DNA of 64,000 nucleotides from TMP-86 sp046347195 (GTDB taxonomy: Bacteria; Pseudomonadota; Gammaproteobacteria; Steroidobacterales; Steroidobacteraceae): the NCBI GenBank assembly GCA_046347195.1, contig JAXMGQ010000022.1, positions 1-64,000 on the forward strand. The letters run 5' to 3'. Shown in pieces: positions 1 through 9,173 of the stretch. The notes under the pieces are model-generated. The model was not told the origin of the DNA. It made no database searches and was given only the letters and a program-made list of their open reading frames with translations. A program made the translations under genes and the position numbers. Within the stretch, counting starts at the first letter, position 1. Each line of letters begins with the position of its first letter.

Positions 1-2
1 AC

Positions 3-236
3 CCTTGGCGCCCAGTCCTCGCGAAGCCGGAAGACCCGGTGCTGATCATCGGCGCGCCCGGTGGCGAGGCCGGGGCCATCGATGCGGCCGTGTCGCACGC
101 CCGGTCGGCCCTGCGCAGGGGCGGGGCGCTGCATGTCAGCGCGGGCCGGCGGCGCTACAGCATCCATCGCGCGCCACGGCGCTGGTTCGCCTCGCCGGGC
201 AGGCCGTGGTGGGAGTACTTCGATGAGCGCGATTGA
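3..236 (+). CDS. C-terminal end of an unrecognised protein (partial)
   Basis: The frame is open from the left edge of the window and ends in TGA at 234-236, giving about 77 residues. The end of the protein is rich in Arg and aromatic residues and closes with WWEYFDERD. I do not recognise the family and cannot assign a function. The stop lies 11 bases inside recJ, whose ATG is at 223, so the two genes overlap by 14 bases and are probably cotranscribed. The coding sense is supported by the overlap and by the uninterrupted frame with GC-rich third positions, but the start lies outside the window. Confidence 0.5.
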   Translation, partial: PWRPVLAKPEDPVLIIGAPGGEAGAIDAAVSHARSALRRGGALHVSAGRRRYSIHRAPRRWFASPGRPWWEYFDERD

Positions 237-1918
237 GATCCGGCGCCGCGCGCCGGCCGCGGCGACCTTTCGCGCATCGCTCCATCCGGTGCTCGCCCGG
301 GTGTACGCGGCGCGCGGCGTGGAGGCCGAGGAGCAACTCGTGCTCGATCTCGACCGCCTGCTGCCGGTGGGTTCGCTCGAGTCGGTGCAGGCCGCCGCGC
401 GGCTGCTGTGCGAGCATCGCGATCGCCGCGTGCTGATCGTCGGGGACTTCGATGCCGACGGCGCCACCAGCACGGCGCTGATGGTGCGGACGCTGCGGGC
501 CCTGCGCTTCGCCCACGTGGACTACCTCGTGCCCGACCGCTTCCGCTTCGGCTACGGGTTGACGCCGGCCATCGTCGAGGCCGCTCAGGCGCGTGAACCT
601 TCCCTGATCGTCACCGTGGACAACGGCATCGCGAGCCTGGCGGGCGTCGCAGCGGCACGCGCGCTGGGCATCGAGGTGCTGGTCACCGACCACCACCTGC
701 CGGGCCGCGAATTGCCTGCCGCCACGGTGATCGTGAATCCGAACCTGCCAGGCTCGCGCTTCGGCAGTCATCACCTGGCCGGCGTGGGGGTGGCCTTCTA
801 CACCCTGGCCGCGCTGGCCCGGGAACTGGGCGCCGGCTTCAGCCCGGCGGCGCTGCTGGATCTCGTCGCCGTGGGAACGGTGGCGGACCTGGTCCGGCTC
901 GACCGCAACAATCGCGTGCTCGTGCACCAGGGACTGGCGCGGATCCGCGCCGGCCGTTGCGTGCCCGGCATCCGCGCCTTGCTGGAGATCGCCGGTCGTT
1001 CCATCGCCGCGGCGAACGCGGCGGACCTGGGGTTCGCCGTCGCACCCCGCCTGAATGCCGCCGGTCGCCTCACCGACATGGGCCTGGGGATCCAGTGCCT
1101 GCTGGCCGACGATGCGCCGGCGGCGCGCGAGAGCGCGCAACGCCTCTCCGAACTCAACGCGCAGCGGCGCGAGCTCGAGGCGCGCATGCAGGAGGAGGCG
1201 CTGGTCATCGCCACGCAACTGCTGGCCCGGACGGAGGGCCCTGAGGTGTCATCCACCCGGGCCGGCATCTGCCTGTTCGATGCCGGCTGGCATCCCGGCA
1301 TCGTCGGTCTCGTGGCAGGGCGCCTGAAGGACCGGGTGCACCGGCCGGTGATCGCCTTCCCGGCCGAAGGCGTGGCGCTGCGCGGTCGGCGCGTTCGGTG
1401 GAAGGCGTGCACATTCGCGACGTGCTCGATGCCATCGCCACCGCCACGCCGGGACTGCTGGACAAGTTCGGCGGGCATGCGCGATGGCGGCAGGGCTCAC
1501 CCTGCCGGCCGCGCGGCTCGCGGAATTCAGCGAAGCCTTCACGTGGCCGTGCGACGGCGCGGCGATGAGGACCCGCGCGGCATCCAGCATTCCGATGGCG
1601 AGCCTTGCGCCGCAGGAATTCGTGCTGGACACGGCGCGCGCCCTGCGCGCCGGCGGGCCTCAGCTGGGGTTTCGGGGCCCAGTTCGACGGCGAGTTCGAG
1701 TTGTTGGAGTCGCGTCGCGCGAGCGTCACCTGAAGATGCGCGTGCGCGCACCGGGCGGTGTCATCGATGCCATCCAGTTCGGCTATCTCGGCGGGCCCTT
1801 CGATGATGCGCGCGTGCGCCCCGGCGCACGGCTACGGCTCCTCTACCGGCTCGAGGTGAACGAGTACGAGGGCCGTGAGCGGCTGCAGATGAACTGCGCC
1901 TGCCTGCTGCCGGTGTGA
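223..1918 (+). pseudogene. recJ: Single-stranded-DNA exonuclease RecJ, frame broken as sequenced
   Basis: RecJ is a 5'-3' single-strand DNA exonuclease of recombination and mismatch repair. The DHH phosphoesterase part is clear: VGDFDADGATS near residue 75, VTVDNGIAS, and VTDHHLPG. The total length matches the usual 560-580 residues. From about 1381 the correct reading moves between frames at least six times: near 1381-1398, 1482, 1540, 1601, 1670 and 1720. For example GGHA should run straight into MAAGLTL but two extra bases (1482-1483) intervene. The C-terminal text (LAPQEFVLDTARALRAGG, HLKMRVRAPGG, IDAIQFGY) is still recognisable in three frames, and the last frame stops at 1916-1918. Sequence error is more likely than real decay because every segment is conserved. 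The ATG at 223 overlaps the preceding gene. Confidence 0.85.
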
Positions 1919-1939
1919 GCGTGTGCTACCATTTCACGC

Positions 1940-3035
1940 ATGGAAATCAACCAGATCAAACGCCAGATCAAGGACCTGGAAGAGCGCACCTTGTCCCTTC
2001 GGGGGTATCTTTGAATACGAGCGCAAGCGCGAGCGGCTGCAGGAAGTCGAGCGCGAGCTCGAGCAGCCCAATGTCTGGGGCAACCCCGAACGCGCCCAGG
2101 AACTGGGCCGCGAGCGCGCCAGGCTCGACGGCGTGGTCGGTGTCCTCGACCGGCTGACGCGCGGCCTCGCCGACAGCGCGGAACTGCTCGACCTCGCGGA
2201 AGCCGACGGCGACCTGAACACGGCGGCCGGCGTCGAGTCCGATGTGCAGGGGCTCTCGCGCGAAGTGGAGTCGCTGGAATTCCAGCGCATGTTCCCCGGC
2301 GAGATGGATTCCCACAATGCGTTCCTGGACATCCAGGCCGGCGCCGGCGGCACCGAGGCGCAGGACTGGGCGCAGATGCTGATGCGCATGTACCTGAAGT
2401 GGGCGGACCAGCACGGCTTCAAGACCGAGGTCATCGACCAGAGCGATGGCGAGGTCGCGGGCATCAAGGGCGCGAGCCTCATGATCCAGGGCGATCATGC
2501 CTACGGCTGGCTGCGCACCGAGACGGGCGTGCACCGGCTGGTGCGCAAGTCGCCCTTTGATTCGGGCAACCGCCGTCACACCTCCTTCGCCTCGGTGTTC
2601 GTCTCGCCCGAGGTGGACGATGACATCAACATCGAGGTCAACCCGGCCGACATCAAGATGGATGTCTACCGCTCCAGCGGCGCCGGCGGCCAGCACGTCA
2701 ACAAGACCGAGTCCGCGGTGCGCCTGACGCACGGCCCCTCGGGCATCATCGTGGCCTGCCAGAGCGAGCGCAGCCAGCACAAGAACCGCTCCACCGCCAT
2801 GAAGATGCTCAAGGCCAAGCTCTACGAGCTCGAGTTCAACAAGCGCAACGCGGCCGCCAAGGTGCTCGAGGATTCCAAGTCGGACGTGAGCTGGGGCAAC
2901 CAGATCCGCTCCTACGTCCTCGACCAGTCGCGCATCAAGGACCTTCGCACTGGCGTCGAGATCGGCAACACCACCGCCGTGCTGGATGGCGGGCTGGATC
3001 CATTCATGCAGGCGAGCCTGAAGCAGGGCCCATGA
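1940..3035 (+). CDS. prfB: Peptide chain release factor 2 with programmed +1 frameshift
   Basis: RF2 recognises UGA and UAA stop codons and triggers peptide release. Translation starts at ATG 1940 (MEINQIKRQIKDLEER). It reaches an in-frame TGA at 2012-2014 inside CGG GGG TAT CTT TGA, the classic autoregulatory slippery site with an internal Shine-Dalgarno-like GGGGG. A +1 slip on CTT skips one base, and reading resumes with EYERKRERLQEVERELEQ. The full product is about 364 residues, the family length. The stop-codon-reading SPF tripeptide (KSPFDSGNRRH) and the catalytic GGQ motif (GAGGQHVNKTESAVR) are present. The stop overlaps the lysS ATG by four bases (ATGA), the same prfB-lysS order as in E. 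coli. Regulation is by RF2 level through the frameshift. Confidence 0.97.
2000..2014 (+). promoter_or_regulatory. Programmed +1 frameshift site of prfB
   Basis: The run of G at 2001-2005, the CTT slippery codon at 2009-2011 and the TGA at 2012-2014 reproduce the known RF2 recoding signal. When RF2 is scarce the ribosome pauses at TGA and slips one base forward. The ATG-initiated frame before it and the long frame after it both encode conserved RF2 sequence, which shows the shift is genuine and not a sequencing error. Confidence 0.95.
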
Positions 3036-4516
3036 CCGACGAGCAGGACAATCACCTCATCGCCGAGCGGCGCGCCAAGCTTGCGCGCCTGCGCGAGCGT
3101 GGCAACCCCTTCCCCAACGACTTCCGCCGCGATGCGCTCGCGGGCGAGCTGCAGGCCGCGCATGCGCAAGCCGATCCGGCAGAACTGGAATCCGCGGGGC
3201 TGCGCGTCAAGGTCGCCGGCCGCCTGCGCGCCAAGCGCATCATGGGCAAGGCCAGCTTCGCCTCCATCGAGGATGGGAGCGGCGCGATCCAGCTCTTCCT
3301 GCAGCGTGACTCGCTGGGCGAGGCCTACGAGGAGTGGAAGGGCTGGGACCTGGGCGACATCCTCGGCGCGGAAGGCACGCTGTTCCGCACGCGCACCGGC
3401 GAGCTCAGCGTCAAGGCCGATCGGCTGCGGCTGCTGACCAAATCGCTCCGTCCGTTGCCCGACAAGTGGCACGGCATCGCCGACACGGAGCTGCGCTACC
3501 GGCAGCGCTATGTCGATCTCATCATGAGCGAGCACAGCCGGCGCGTGTTTCGCGACCGCTCGCGCCTCGTGCGCTTCCTGCGGGAGTTCCTGGAAAGCCG
3601 CCACTTCCTGGAAGTGGAGACACCGATGCTGCAGGCCATCCCGGGCGGCGCGGTGGCCCGGCCGTTCAAGACGCACCACAATGCGCTCGACGTGGACATG
3701 TACCTGCGCATCGCGCCGGAGCTGTACCTGAAGCGCCTCACGGTGGGCGGGTTCGAGCGCGTCTACGAGATCAACCGCAATTTCCGCAACGAGGGCCTGT
3801 CCACGCGGCACAACCCCGAGTTCACCATGCTCGAGCTGTACCAGGCCTACGCCGACTACGATGACATCATGCGCCTGGTGGAGGACATGTTCCGCGGTGC
3901 AGCGGACCTGTTGCTGCCCTCGCGGGTGGTGAGCTATCAAGGGACCTCTTACGATCTCGGGCCGCCGTTCCAGCGCCGTACCATCGAGCAGGTCATTCTC
4001 GACCACAATCCCGGCCTCGACCGCTCGAAGTTGCGCGATGTCGACTACCTGCGCGGGGTGTGCGATTCGATGCACATCGCGCACAAGCCGGGCGATGGCG
4101 CCGGCAAGCTGCAGATCGAGATCTTCGAGCACAACGGCGAGCACCACCTGCAGCAGCCCACCTTCGCCTACGCGTATCCTGCGGAGGTATCGCCGCTGTC
4201 GCGCCGCAACGATGCCGACCCCTTCATCACCGACCGCTTCGAGTTCTTCATCGCCGGGCGCGAATACGCCAACGGCTTCTCCGAGCTGAACGATGCCGAG
4301 GACCAGGCGCAACGCTTCAAGGAGCAGGTGGCGCGCAAGACCGCCGGGGATGATGAGGCCATGTACTACGATGCCGACTACGTGCGCGCGCTGGAATACG
4401 GCTTGCCGCCCACCGGCGGGCTGGGCGTGGGCATCGATCGCATGGTGATGTTCTTCACCGACTCGCCTTCGATCCGCGACGTGCTGCTGTTCCCGCACAT
4501 GCGCCCGGAAGCCTGA
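3032..4516 (+). CDS. lysS: Lysyl-tRNA synthetase, class II
   Basis: This enzyme charges tRNA-Lys with lysine. The protein is 494 residues, typical of the bacterial class II enzyme. An N-terminal OB-fold anticodon-binding domain spans about residues 55-140 (KVAGRLRAKRIMGKASF). The class II catalytic core follows, with motif 2 at about 245-270 (INRNFRNEG, then RHNPEFTMLELY) and motif 3 near the end (GLGVGIDRMVM). It starts with ATG at 3032, overlapping the prfB stop, so it is translationally coupled to prfB. No key residue appears missing. Confidence 0.97.
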   Translation: MTDEQDNHLIAERRAKLARLRERGNPFPNDFRRDALAGELQAAHAQADPAELESAGLRVKVAGRLRAKRIMGKASFASIEDGSGAIQLFLQRDSLGEAYEEWKGWDLGDILGAEGTLFRTRTGELSVKADRLRLLTKSLRPLPDKWHGIADTELRYRQRYVDLIMSEHSRRVFRDRSRLVRFLREFLESRHFLEVETPMLQAIPGGAVARPFKTHHNALDVDMYLRIAPELYLKRLTVGGFERVYEINRNFRNEGLSTRHNPEFTMLELYQAYADYDDIMRLVEDMFRGAADLLLPSRVVSYQGTSYDLGPPFQRRTIEQVILDHNPGLDRSKLRDVDYLRGVCDSMHIAHKPGDGAGKLQIEIFEHNGEHHLQQPTFAYAYPAEVSPLSRRNDADPFITDRFEFFIAGREYANGFSELNDAEDQAQRFKEQVARKTAGDDEAMYYDADYVRALEYGLPPTGGLGVGIDRMVMFFTDSPSIRDVLLFPHMRPEA

Positions 4517-4529
4517 CGAGCGGCGAGCC

Positions 4530-5339
4530 GTGAAGGTGCTTTCCGGCCCCATCGGCGTGTTCGACTCCGGGGTGGGCGGGCTCACGGTGCTGGCGGCGCT
4601 GCGCGCCCGCCTGCCGCGCGAGGAGTTTCTCTACCTGGGCGATACCGCGCGCCTGCCCTATGGCAGCAAGAGCGCGCAGACGGTGGAGCGCTACAGCCTG
4701 CAGTGCGCTCGGCGGCTTCTCGAGCGGGGCATCCGGGCGCTGGTGATCGCCTGCAACACTGCCTCGGCGAGCGCGCTGCCGGCATTGCGCCAGGCCTTCC
4801 CGTCCTTGCCGGTGTTCGGCGTGATCGAGCCGGGTGCGATGGCCGCGGTGCGCGCCACTCGATCCGCCCACGTGGCCGTGATCGCGACGCCGGCGACGGT
4901 GGCGGGTCGCGCCTACGAGCAGGCGATCGCGCAGCTCGATGCGAGGGTGCGGGTCCAGGCGCTGGCCTGCGGTCTGTTCGTGTCGCTGGCTGAAGAGGGC
5001 TGGACGGATGGGCCGGAGGCGCAGGCGGTGGCCAGGCGGTATCTCGCGCCGCTGTTTGCAGCGGATGATTCACCCGATGTCCTGGTGCTCGGCTGCACGC
5101 ACTTCCCGTTACTGCTGCCCGTCATCCGCCGCGTGGTGCCGGCACGGGTCGCCATCGTCGATTCCGCGGCGACGACCGCGGAGCTGGTGAGCAACCGCCT
5201 GCCACGGGAAGGGGGCGAAGCGGGGACGGGCCGCGTCCGGTGGCTCGCCACCGATGGCGCCGGCCGCTTTGCCGACATCGGCTCGCGCTTCCTCGGCGAG
5301 CCCATCGATGCGGCCGAGGTGGAGGTCGTGGACCTGTAG
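4530..5339 (+). CDS. murI: Glutamate racemase
   Basis: MurI converts L-glutamate to D-glutamate for peptidoglycan precursors in the cytoplasm. The 269-residue protein has the family hallmarks: IGVFDSGVGGLTV with the catalytic-region Asp at about 11, the first catalytic Cys at about 75 in ACNTASA, and the second at about 189 in GCTHFPLL. The start is GTG at 4530, 14 bases after the lysS stop, so it is probably in the same transcript. It faces ygfZ tail to tail across 30 bases. Confidence 0.95.
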   Translation: MKVLSGPIGVFDSGVGGLTVLAALRARLPREEFLYLGDTARLPYGSKSAQTVERYSLQCARRLLERGIRALVIACNTASASALPALRQAFPSLPVFGVIEPGAMAAVRATRSAHVAVIATPATVAGRAYEQAIAQLDARVRVQALACGLFVSLAEEGWTDGPEAQAVARRYLAPLFAADDSPDVLVLGCTHFPLLLPVIRRVVPARVAIVDSAATTAELVSNRLPREGGEAGTGRVRWLATDGAGRFADIGSRFLGEPIDAAEVEVVDL

Positions 5340-5369
5340 CGGCGCGGCGGCGGCGCGGCTCCGCGGTCT

Positions 5370-6266
5370 TCAGTCCTTGCGGGCGTAGGAGGGGAGTTCC
5401 GCCGTCGCCGCCAGCGGTGCAGGTCCGTCGGCCGGCGCTTCCTGGTGGGGCTCGAGATTCAGGACGGCGAGGGCGCGCCAACCGGCCGGCGTCGCCACGA
5501 GGTCGGTCAGCCGCCCCGAGCGCCCGTCCGCGAGCAGCACCGACTCGCCGATGTGATGCTCGCCCGCGGGCAGTGAGAGCACGAACAGCCGCCGCTTGAT
5601 CCGGCCCAGGTGCTGGGTTCGCGCGACGATCTCCTGTCCGGTGTAGCAGCCCTTGCTGAAGCTGATGCCCTCGAGCAGGTCGAGGTTCAGCATCTGCGGC
5701 ACGAAGGCCTCGCGCGTGGCTTCGTACACCTGCGGCAATCCCGCCGCGATGTCCGCCGCCCTCCAGGCCGCCTCGAACCCTGGCTGCGCATCGCCCAGCC
5801 GCAGCCGCTCACGCAGCAGGCCCGCGCTGCCCAGCACCCAGGTGCGTTGCGCATCGGCCGGCACGGCGGCCAGCAGCAGACCGTCCTGCGCGAGCCTGTG
5901 GCCGGGGGCCGGAGCCTCGAGTCCGGCACGCCGCAGGGCCTCGCATCCGAAGACACCGGCGATGGCGATGGACTCGCGCGCATCCTCGATGCGGACCTTG
6001 GCGCGCAGCACGTACCGGCGCAGCGACTCGTGCACGGCGTTGGCAAGTTCAGCGGGCAGCAGCGCCAGCACCGCCTCGCCGTCCGTGAGCAGGCGCAGGA
6101 GGGCGATGACGCGGCCCTGGGGCGTGCACAGCGCGGCGAGCAGCACCTCGCCGCCGGCCAACCGCCGCGTATCGGCCGTGAGCTGGCCCTGGAGGAAGGT
6201 GGACGCATCGGGCCCGGTGAATCGCAGCACCGAGTACATCCCGAGCCAGCCGGTATCCGTGTTCAT
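5370..6266 (-). CDS. ygfZ: YgfZ/GcvT-domain folate-binding Fe-S maintenance protein
   Basis: YgfZ is a tetrahydrofolate-binding protein that supports assembly or repair of certain Fe-S enzymes. The signature KGCYTGQE, with the family's conserved Cys, lies in the last third of the 298-residue protein. GPDASTFLQGQLTAD near the N-terminus is typical of the GcvT-like fold. I chose the ATG at 6266. A longer reading would need a TTG at 6302 and adds residues unlike the family. The gene is divergent from the succinate dehydrogenase block, an Fe-S enzyme, which fits its role but does not prove a link. Confidence 0.88.
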   Translation of the reverse strand: MNTDTGWLGMYSVLRFTGPDASTFLQGQLTADTRRLAGGEVLLAALCTPQGRVIALLRLLTDGEAVLALLPAELANAVHESLRRYVLRAKVRIEDARESIAIAGVFGCEALRRAGLEAPAPGHRLAQDGLLLAAVPADAQRTWVLGSAGLLRERLRLGDAQPGFEAAWRAADIAAGLPQVYEATREAFVPQMLNLDLLEGISFSKGCYTGQEIVARTQHLGRIKRRLFVLSLPAGEHHIGESVLLADGRSGRLTDLVATPAGWRALAVLNLEPHQEAPADGPAPLAATAELPSYARKD

Positions 6267-6388
6267 GCAGGCATTGAGTAGCGCCTCGCACCGGGTTGTC
6301 AATCATTTGCGAACGCGCCGGTGCCAATGGCGCCGACAGAAGGTCGCGTGCTGGTTATCAGGGGTCGTTTTCTGGCAAAATTTGCGCC

Positions 6389-6589
6389 ATGGAACGCAAC
6401 GACGAGCCGCCCGCAAGGCTTCCGGCCGAGCCTTCAGCGATGCCCGCAGGCGCCAACGCCGGGGTGTCCGGCGGGGCACCCGCCGGGACACCCGCGGGGG
6501 CACCCGTCAAGGAGATCGGCGGGCGCGAGGGGCCGGAACCCACACGCTTCGGTGACTGGGAACTGCGCGGCCGCTGCATCGATTTCTAG
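6389..6589 (+). CDS. SDHAF4-like (DUF1674) succinate dehydrogenase assembly factor
   Basis: This is a 66-residue protein whose last 25 residues (GPEPTRFGDWELRGRCIDF) match the DUF1674/SDHAF4 signature. In eukaryotes SDHAF4 protects flavinated SdhA before complex assembly. The role here is inferred from that family and from position, 18 bases upstream of sdhC. The middle is a low-complexity stretch (GGAPAGTPAGAPV) with near-tandem DNA repeats. The start ATG at 6389 precedes the Pro/Ala-rich linker. The gene is small and easily missed. Confidence 0.85.
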   Translation: MERNDEPPARLPAEPSAMPAGANAGVSGGAPAGTPAGAPVKEIGGREGPEPTRFGDWELRGRCIDF

Positions 6590-6607
6590 AACCTTCCAGG
6601 ACCATCC

Positions 6608-6988
6608 ATGCCCACTCCCTCACGGCCCCTGTCGCCGCACCTGCAGGTGTACCGCTGGCAGATCAGCAATTCGCTGTCCATCCTCAACCGCCTCACCGGC
6701 GTCATCCTCAGCGTCGCCTTCCTGATGTTCTGTGGCTGGCTGGTCCTCGCCGCGTCGGGGCTGAAGGGCTACCAGCCGTTCGCCGACCTGCTGCGCGGAC
6801 CGTTGGGCGCCGTGGCACTGGCCGGCATCAGCCTGGCCTTCTTCTTCCACCTGCTCAACGGCATCCGCCACCTGTTCTGGGATGTGGGCGCCGGCTTCGA
6901 GAAACTCCGGGCCCGGTTCACCGGCCGGCTGGTGGTGGCCGGAACGCTGCTCCTGTCGCTCGGCCTCACGCTCTGGGTGCTGGCATGA
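6608..6988 (+). CDS. sdhC: Succinate dehydrogenase cytochrome b556 subunit
   Basis: SdhC is one of two membrane anchors of complex II that bind heme b and ubiquinone in the inner membrane. The 126-residue protein has three hydrophobic helices (about 28-50, 66-90, 105-125). The N-terminal RPLSPHLQVY motif is normal. The heme-ligand region HLLNGIRHLFWD is present. The quinone-site motif usually written S-I-x-H-R reads SILNR here, so His is replaced by Asn while Ser and Arg are kept. It overlaps sdhD by four bases (ATGA at 6985). Confidence 0.93.
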   Translation: MPTPSRPLSPHLQVYRWQISNSLSILNRLTGVILSVAFLMFCGWLVLAASGLKGYQPFADLLRGPLGAVALAGISLAFFFHLLNGIRHLFWDVGAGFEKLRARFTGRLVVAGTLLLSLGLTLWVLA

Positions 6989-7374
6989 GCCTGCGGTCGC
7001 CTCTGGGAACGGTGCTGGGCCTGGGCTCGGCGCGAGATGGCGTGGGCCATTGGTGGATGCTGCGGGCAAGCTCGGTGGCGCTCGTGCCCCTGATGCTGTG
7101 GTTCGTGCTGGCCCTGGTATCGCTGGGCACGATCGAACATGCCGCGATCATCACCTTCCTGCGCCAGCCGTTGAACAGCCTGCTCACCATCCTGCTGGTG
7201 CTGGTGGCCGCCCACCATTCCCATCTGGGACTCAGCGTGATCATCGAGGACTACGTTCACGCACCGATGGCGAAGATCGGGAGCCTCCTGGCTTCACGCT
7301 TCGTGCACGTCGTCGGGGCCGCCGCCGGCATCTACGCGGTGCTGCGCATCGCATTCGGAAATCCAATCCCATGA
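6985..7374 (+). CDS. sdhD: Succinate dehydrogenase hydrophobic membrane anchor subunit
   Basis: SdhD is the second membrane anchor of complex II. The 129-residue protein has three predicted transmembrane helices. AHHSHLGLSVIIEDYVH contains the heme-ligand His and the conserved Asp-Tyr pair near the quinone site. It begins with ATG at 6985 inside sdhC and ends overlapping the sdhA ATG at 7371, so sdhC, sdhD and sdhA look translationally coupled. Confidence 0.93.
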   Translation: MSLRSPLGTVLGLGSARDGVGHWWMLRASSVALVPLMLWFVLALVSLGTIEHAAIITFLRQPLNSLLTILLVLVAAHHSHLGLSVIIEDYVHAPMAKIGSLLASRFVHVVGAAAGIYAVLRIAFGNPIP

Positions 7375-9155
7375 GTGACTATCAGTTCATCGACCACACC
7401 TACGATGTCGTGGTGGTGGGGGCGGGCGGCGCCGGCCTGCGCGCCACCTTCGGCCTCGCCGAAGCCGGCCTGTCCACCGCCTGCCTCACGAAGGTGTTCC
7501 CGACCCGCAGCCATACCGTCGCCGCCCAGGGCGGCATCTCCGCGGCGCTGGGCAACATGGGCGAGGACGACTGGCGCTGGCACATGTACGACACCGTCAA
7601 GGGGTCCGACTGGCTCGGTGACCAGGACGCCATCGAGTTCATGTGCAAGGAGGCGCCCGCGGCGGTGATCGAGCTGGAGCACTATGGCGTGCCGTTCTCG
7701 CGCACGGAAGGTGGGCGCATCTACCAGCGGCCCTTCGGCGGCATGACCACGCACTTCGGCAAGGGCATCGCGCAGCGCACCTGCGCCGCCGCCGACCGCA
7801 CCGGGCATGCGATGCTGCACACCCTCTACCAGCAATCCTTGAAGCACGACGCCAGCTTCTTCATCGAGTACTTCGCGCTCGACCTCATCATGGACGATGG
7901 CGAGTGCAAGGGCGTGCTGGCGCTCGACATGTCCGACGGCACGCTGCACCGCTTCCTCGGCCAGCGCACCATCCTCGCCACGGGCGGCTACGGGCGCGCG
8001 TGGTTCTCGTGCACCTCGGCCCACACCTGCACCGGCGATGGCGGCGGCATGGTGCTGCGCGCCGGGCTCCCCCTGCAGGACATGGAGTTCGTGCAGTTCC
8101 ACCCCACCGGCATCTACGGTGCCGGCTGCCTGATCACCGAAGGCTCGCGCGGCGAGGGCGGTTACCTCACCAACGCCGCGGGCGAGCGCTTCATGGAGCG
8201 CTATGCGCCCAATGCCAAGGACCTGGCCTCGCGCGATGTGGTCAGCCGCTCCATGACCATCGAGATCCGCGAGGGCCGTGGCGTGGGCAAGCTCAAGGAC
8301 CACATCCACCTGCACCTGGAGCACCTGGGGCCCGAGGTCATCAAGGAGCGGCTGCCGGGCATCGCCGAGACCGCGCGCATCTTTGCCGGCGTGGATGTGA
8401 ACAAGGAGCCCATTCCGGTGCTGCCCACGGTGCACTACAACATGGGCGGCATCCCCTGCAACGTGCACGGCGAGGCGGTGACCCTGGATGAGGCCGGCCA
8501 GGAGCGCATCGTGCCGGGGCTCATGGCCGTGGGCGAGGCGGCCTGCGTCTCGGTGCACGGCGCCAACCGGCTCGGGTCGAATTCACTGCTGGACCTCGTG
8601 GTGTTCGGCCGGGCCGCGGCCCATCACTGCGCCGCGACGCTGAAGGCCGGCGCGAAGCAGCGGCCGGCACCGCCTTCGGCCACCGATGGCGCGATCGCCC
8701 GGCTCGACCGCCTGCGCCATGCGAAGGGCTCGCGGCCCACGGCGCAGATCCGCGATGACATGCAGCGCACGATGCAAAGCGATGCGGCGGTGTTTCGCAC
8801 CGGCCAGACGCTCAACGAGGGCAAGGTCAAGCTCGGCCGGATCTTCGACTCGTTCGCCGACGTGAAGGTCGCGGACCGTTCGCTGATCTGGAACACCGAC
8901 CTCGTGGAGACGCTGGAGCTCGACAACCTGCTGGGGCAGGCGGTGGCGACGCTCCATTCGGCCGAGAACCGCAAGGAGAGCCGTGGCGCGCAGGCGCGCG
9001 AGGACTTCCCCGAGCGCGATGATGCGAACTGGATGAAGCACTCGCTGTGCTGGGTGGAGGCGCGCGGCACGACCCGCATCCGCTATCGCGGCGTACACCT
9101 CAACACGCTGACCGACGAGGTGCAGAGCATCCCGCCGAAGGCGCGCACGTATTGA
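7371..9155 (+). CDS. sdhA: Succinate dehydrogenase flavoprotein subunit
   Basis: SdhA oxidises succinate to fumarate and carries covalently bound FAD. It is 594 residues, the usual length. VVVVGAGGAGLRA is the dinucleotide-binding loop near residue 13. SHTVAAQGG contains the His that binds FAD covalently. The active-site region around FHPTGIYGAG and TEGSRGEGGYL is intact. A longer upstream reading in this frame runs through sdhC and sdhD in another phase and is rejected. The chosen ATG at 7371 gives the family N-terminus MSDYQFIDHTYDVVVVG. Confidence 0.97.
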   Translation: MSDYQFIDHTYDVVVVGAGGAGLRATFGLAEAGLSTACLTKVFPTRSHTVAAQGGISAALGNMGEDDWRWHMYDTVKGSDWLGDQDAIEFMCKEAPAAVIELEHYGVPFSRTEGGRIYQRPFGGMTTHFGKGIAQRTCAAADRTGHAMLHTLYQQSLKHDASFFIEYFALDLIMDDGECKGVLALDMSDGTLHRFLGQRTILATGGYGRAWFSCTSAHTCTGDGGGMVLRAGLPLQDMEFVQFHPTGIYGAGCLITEGSRGEGGYLTNAAGERFMERYAPNAKDLASRDVVSRSMTIEIREGRGVGKLKDHIHLHLEHLGPEVIKERLPGIAETARIFAGVDVNKEPIPVLPTVHYNMGGIPCNVHGEAVTLDEAGQERIVPGLMAVGEAACVSVHGANRLGSNSLLDLVVFGRAAAHHCAATLKAGAKQRPAPPSATDGAIARLDRLRHAKGSRPTAQIRDDMQRTMQSDAAVFRTGQTLNEGKVKLGRIFDSFADVKVADRSLIWNTDLVETLELDNLLGQAVATLHSAENRKESRGAQAREDFPERDDANWMKHSLCWVEARGTTRIRYRGVHLNTLTDEVQSIPPKARTY

Positions 9156-9173
9156 TGCAGGAGACAGGTCGAG

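Noticed and set aside
5340..5369. Terminator between murI and ygfZ
   Set aside because: The 30-base gap is GC-rich but does not form a clean stem with a T-tract.
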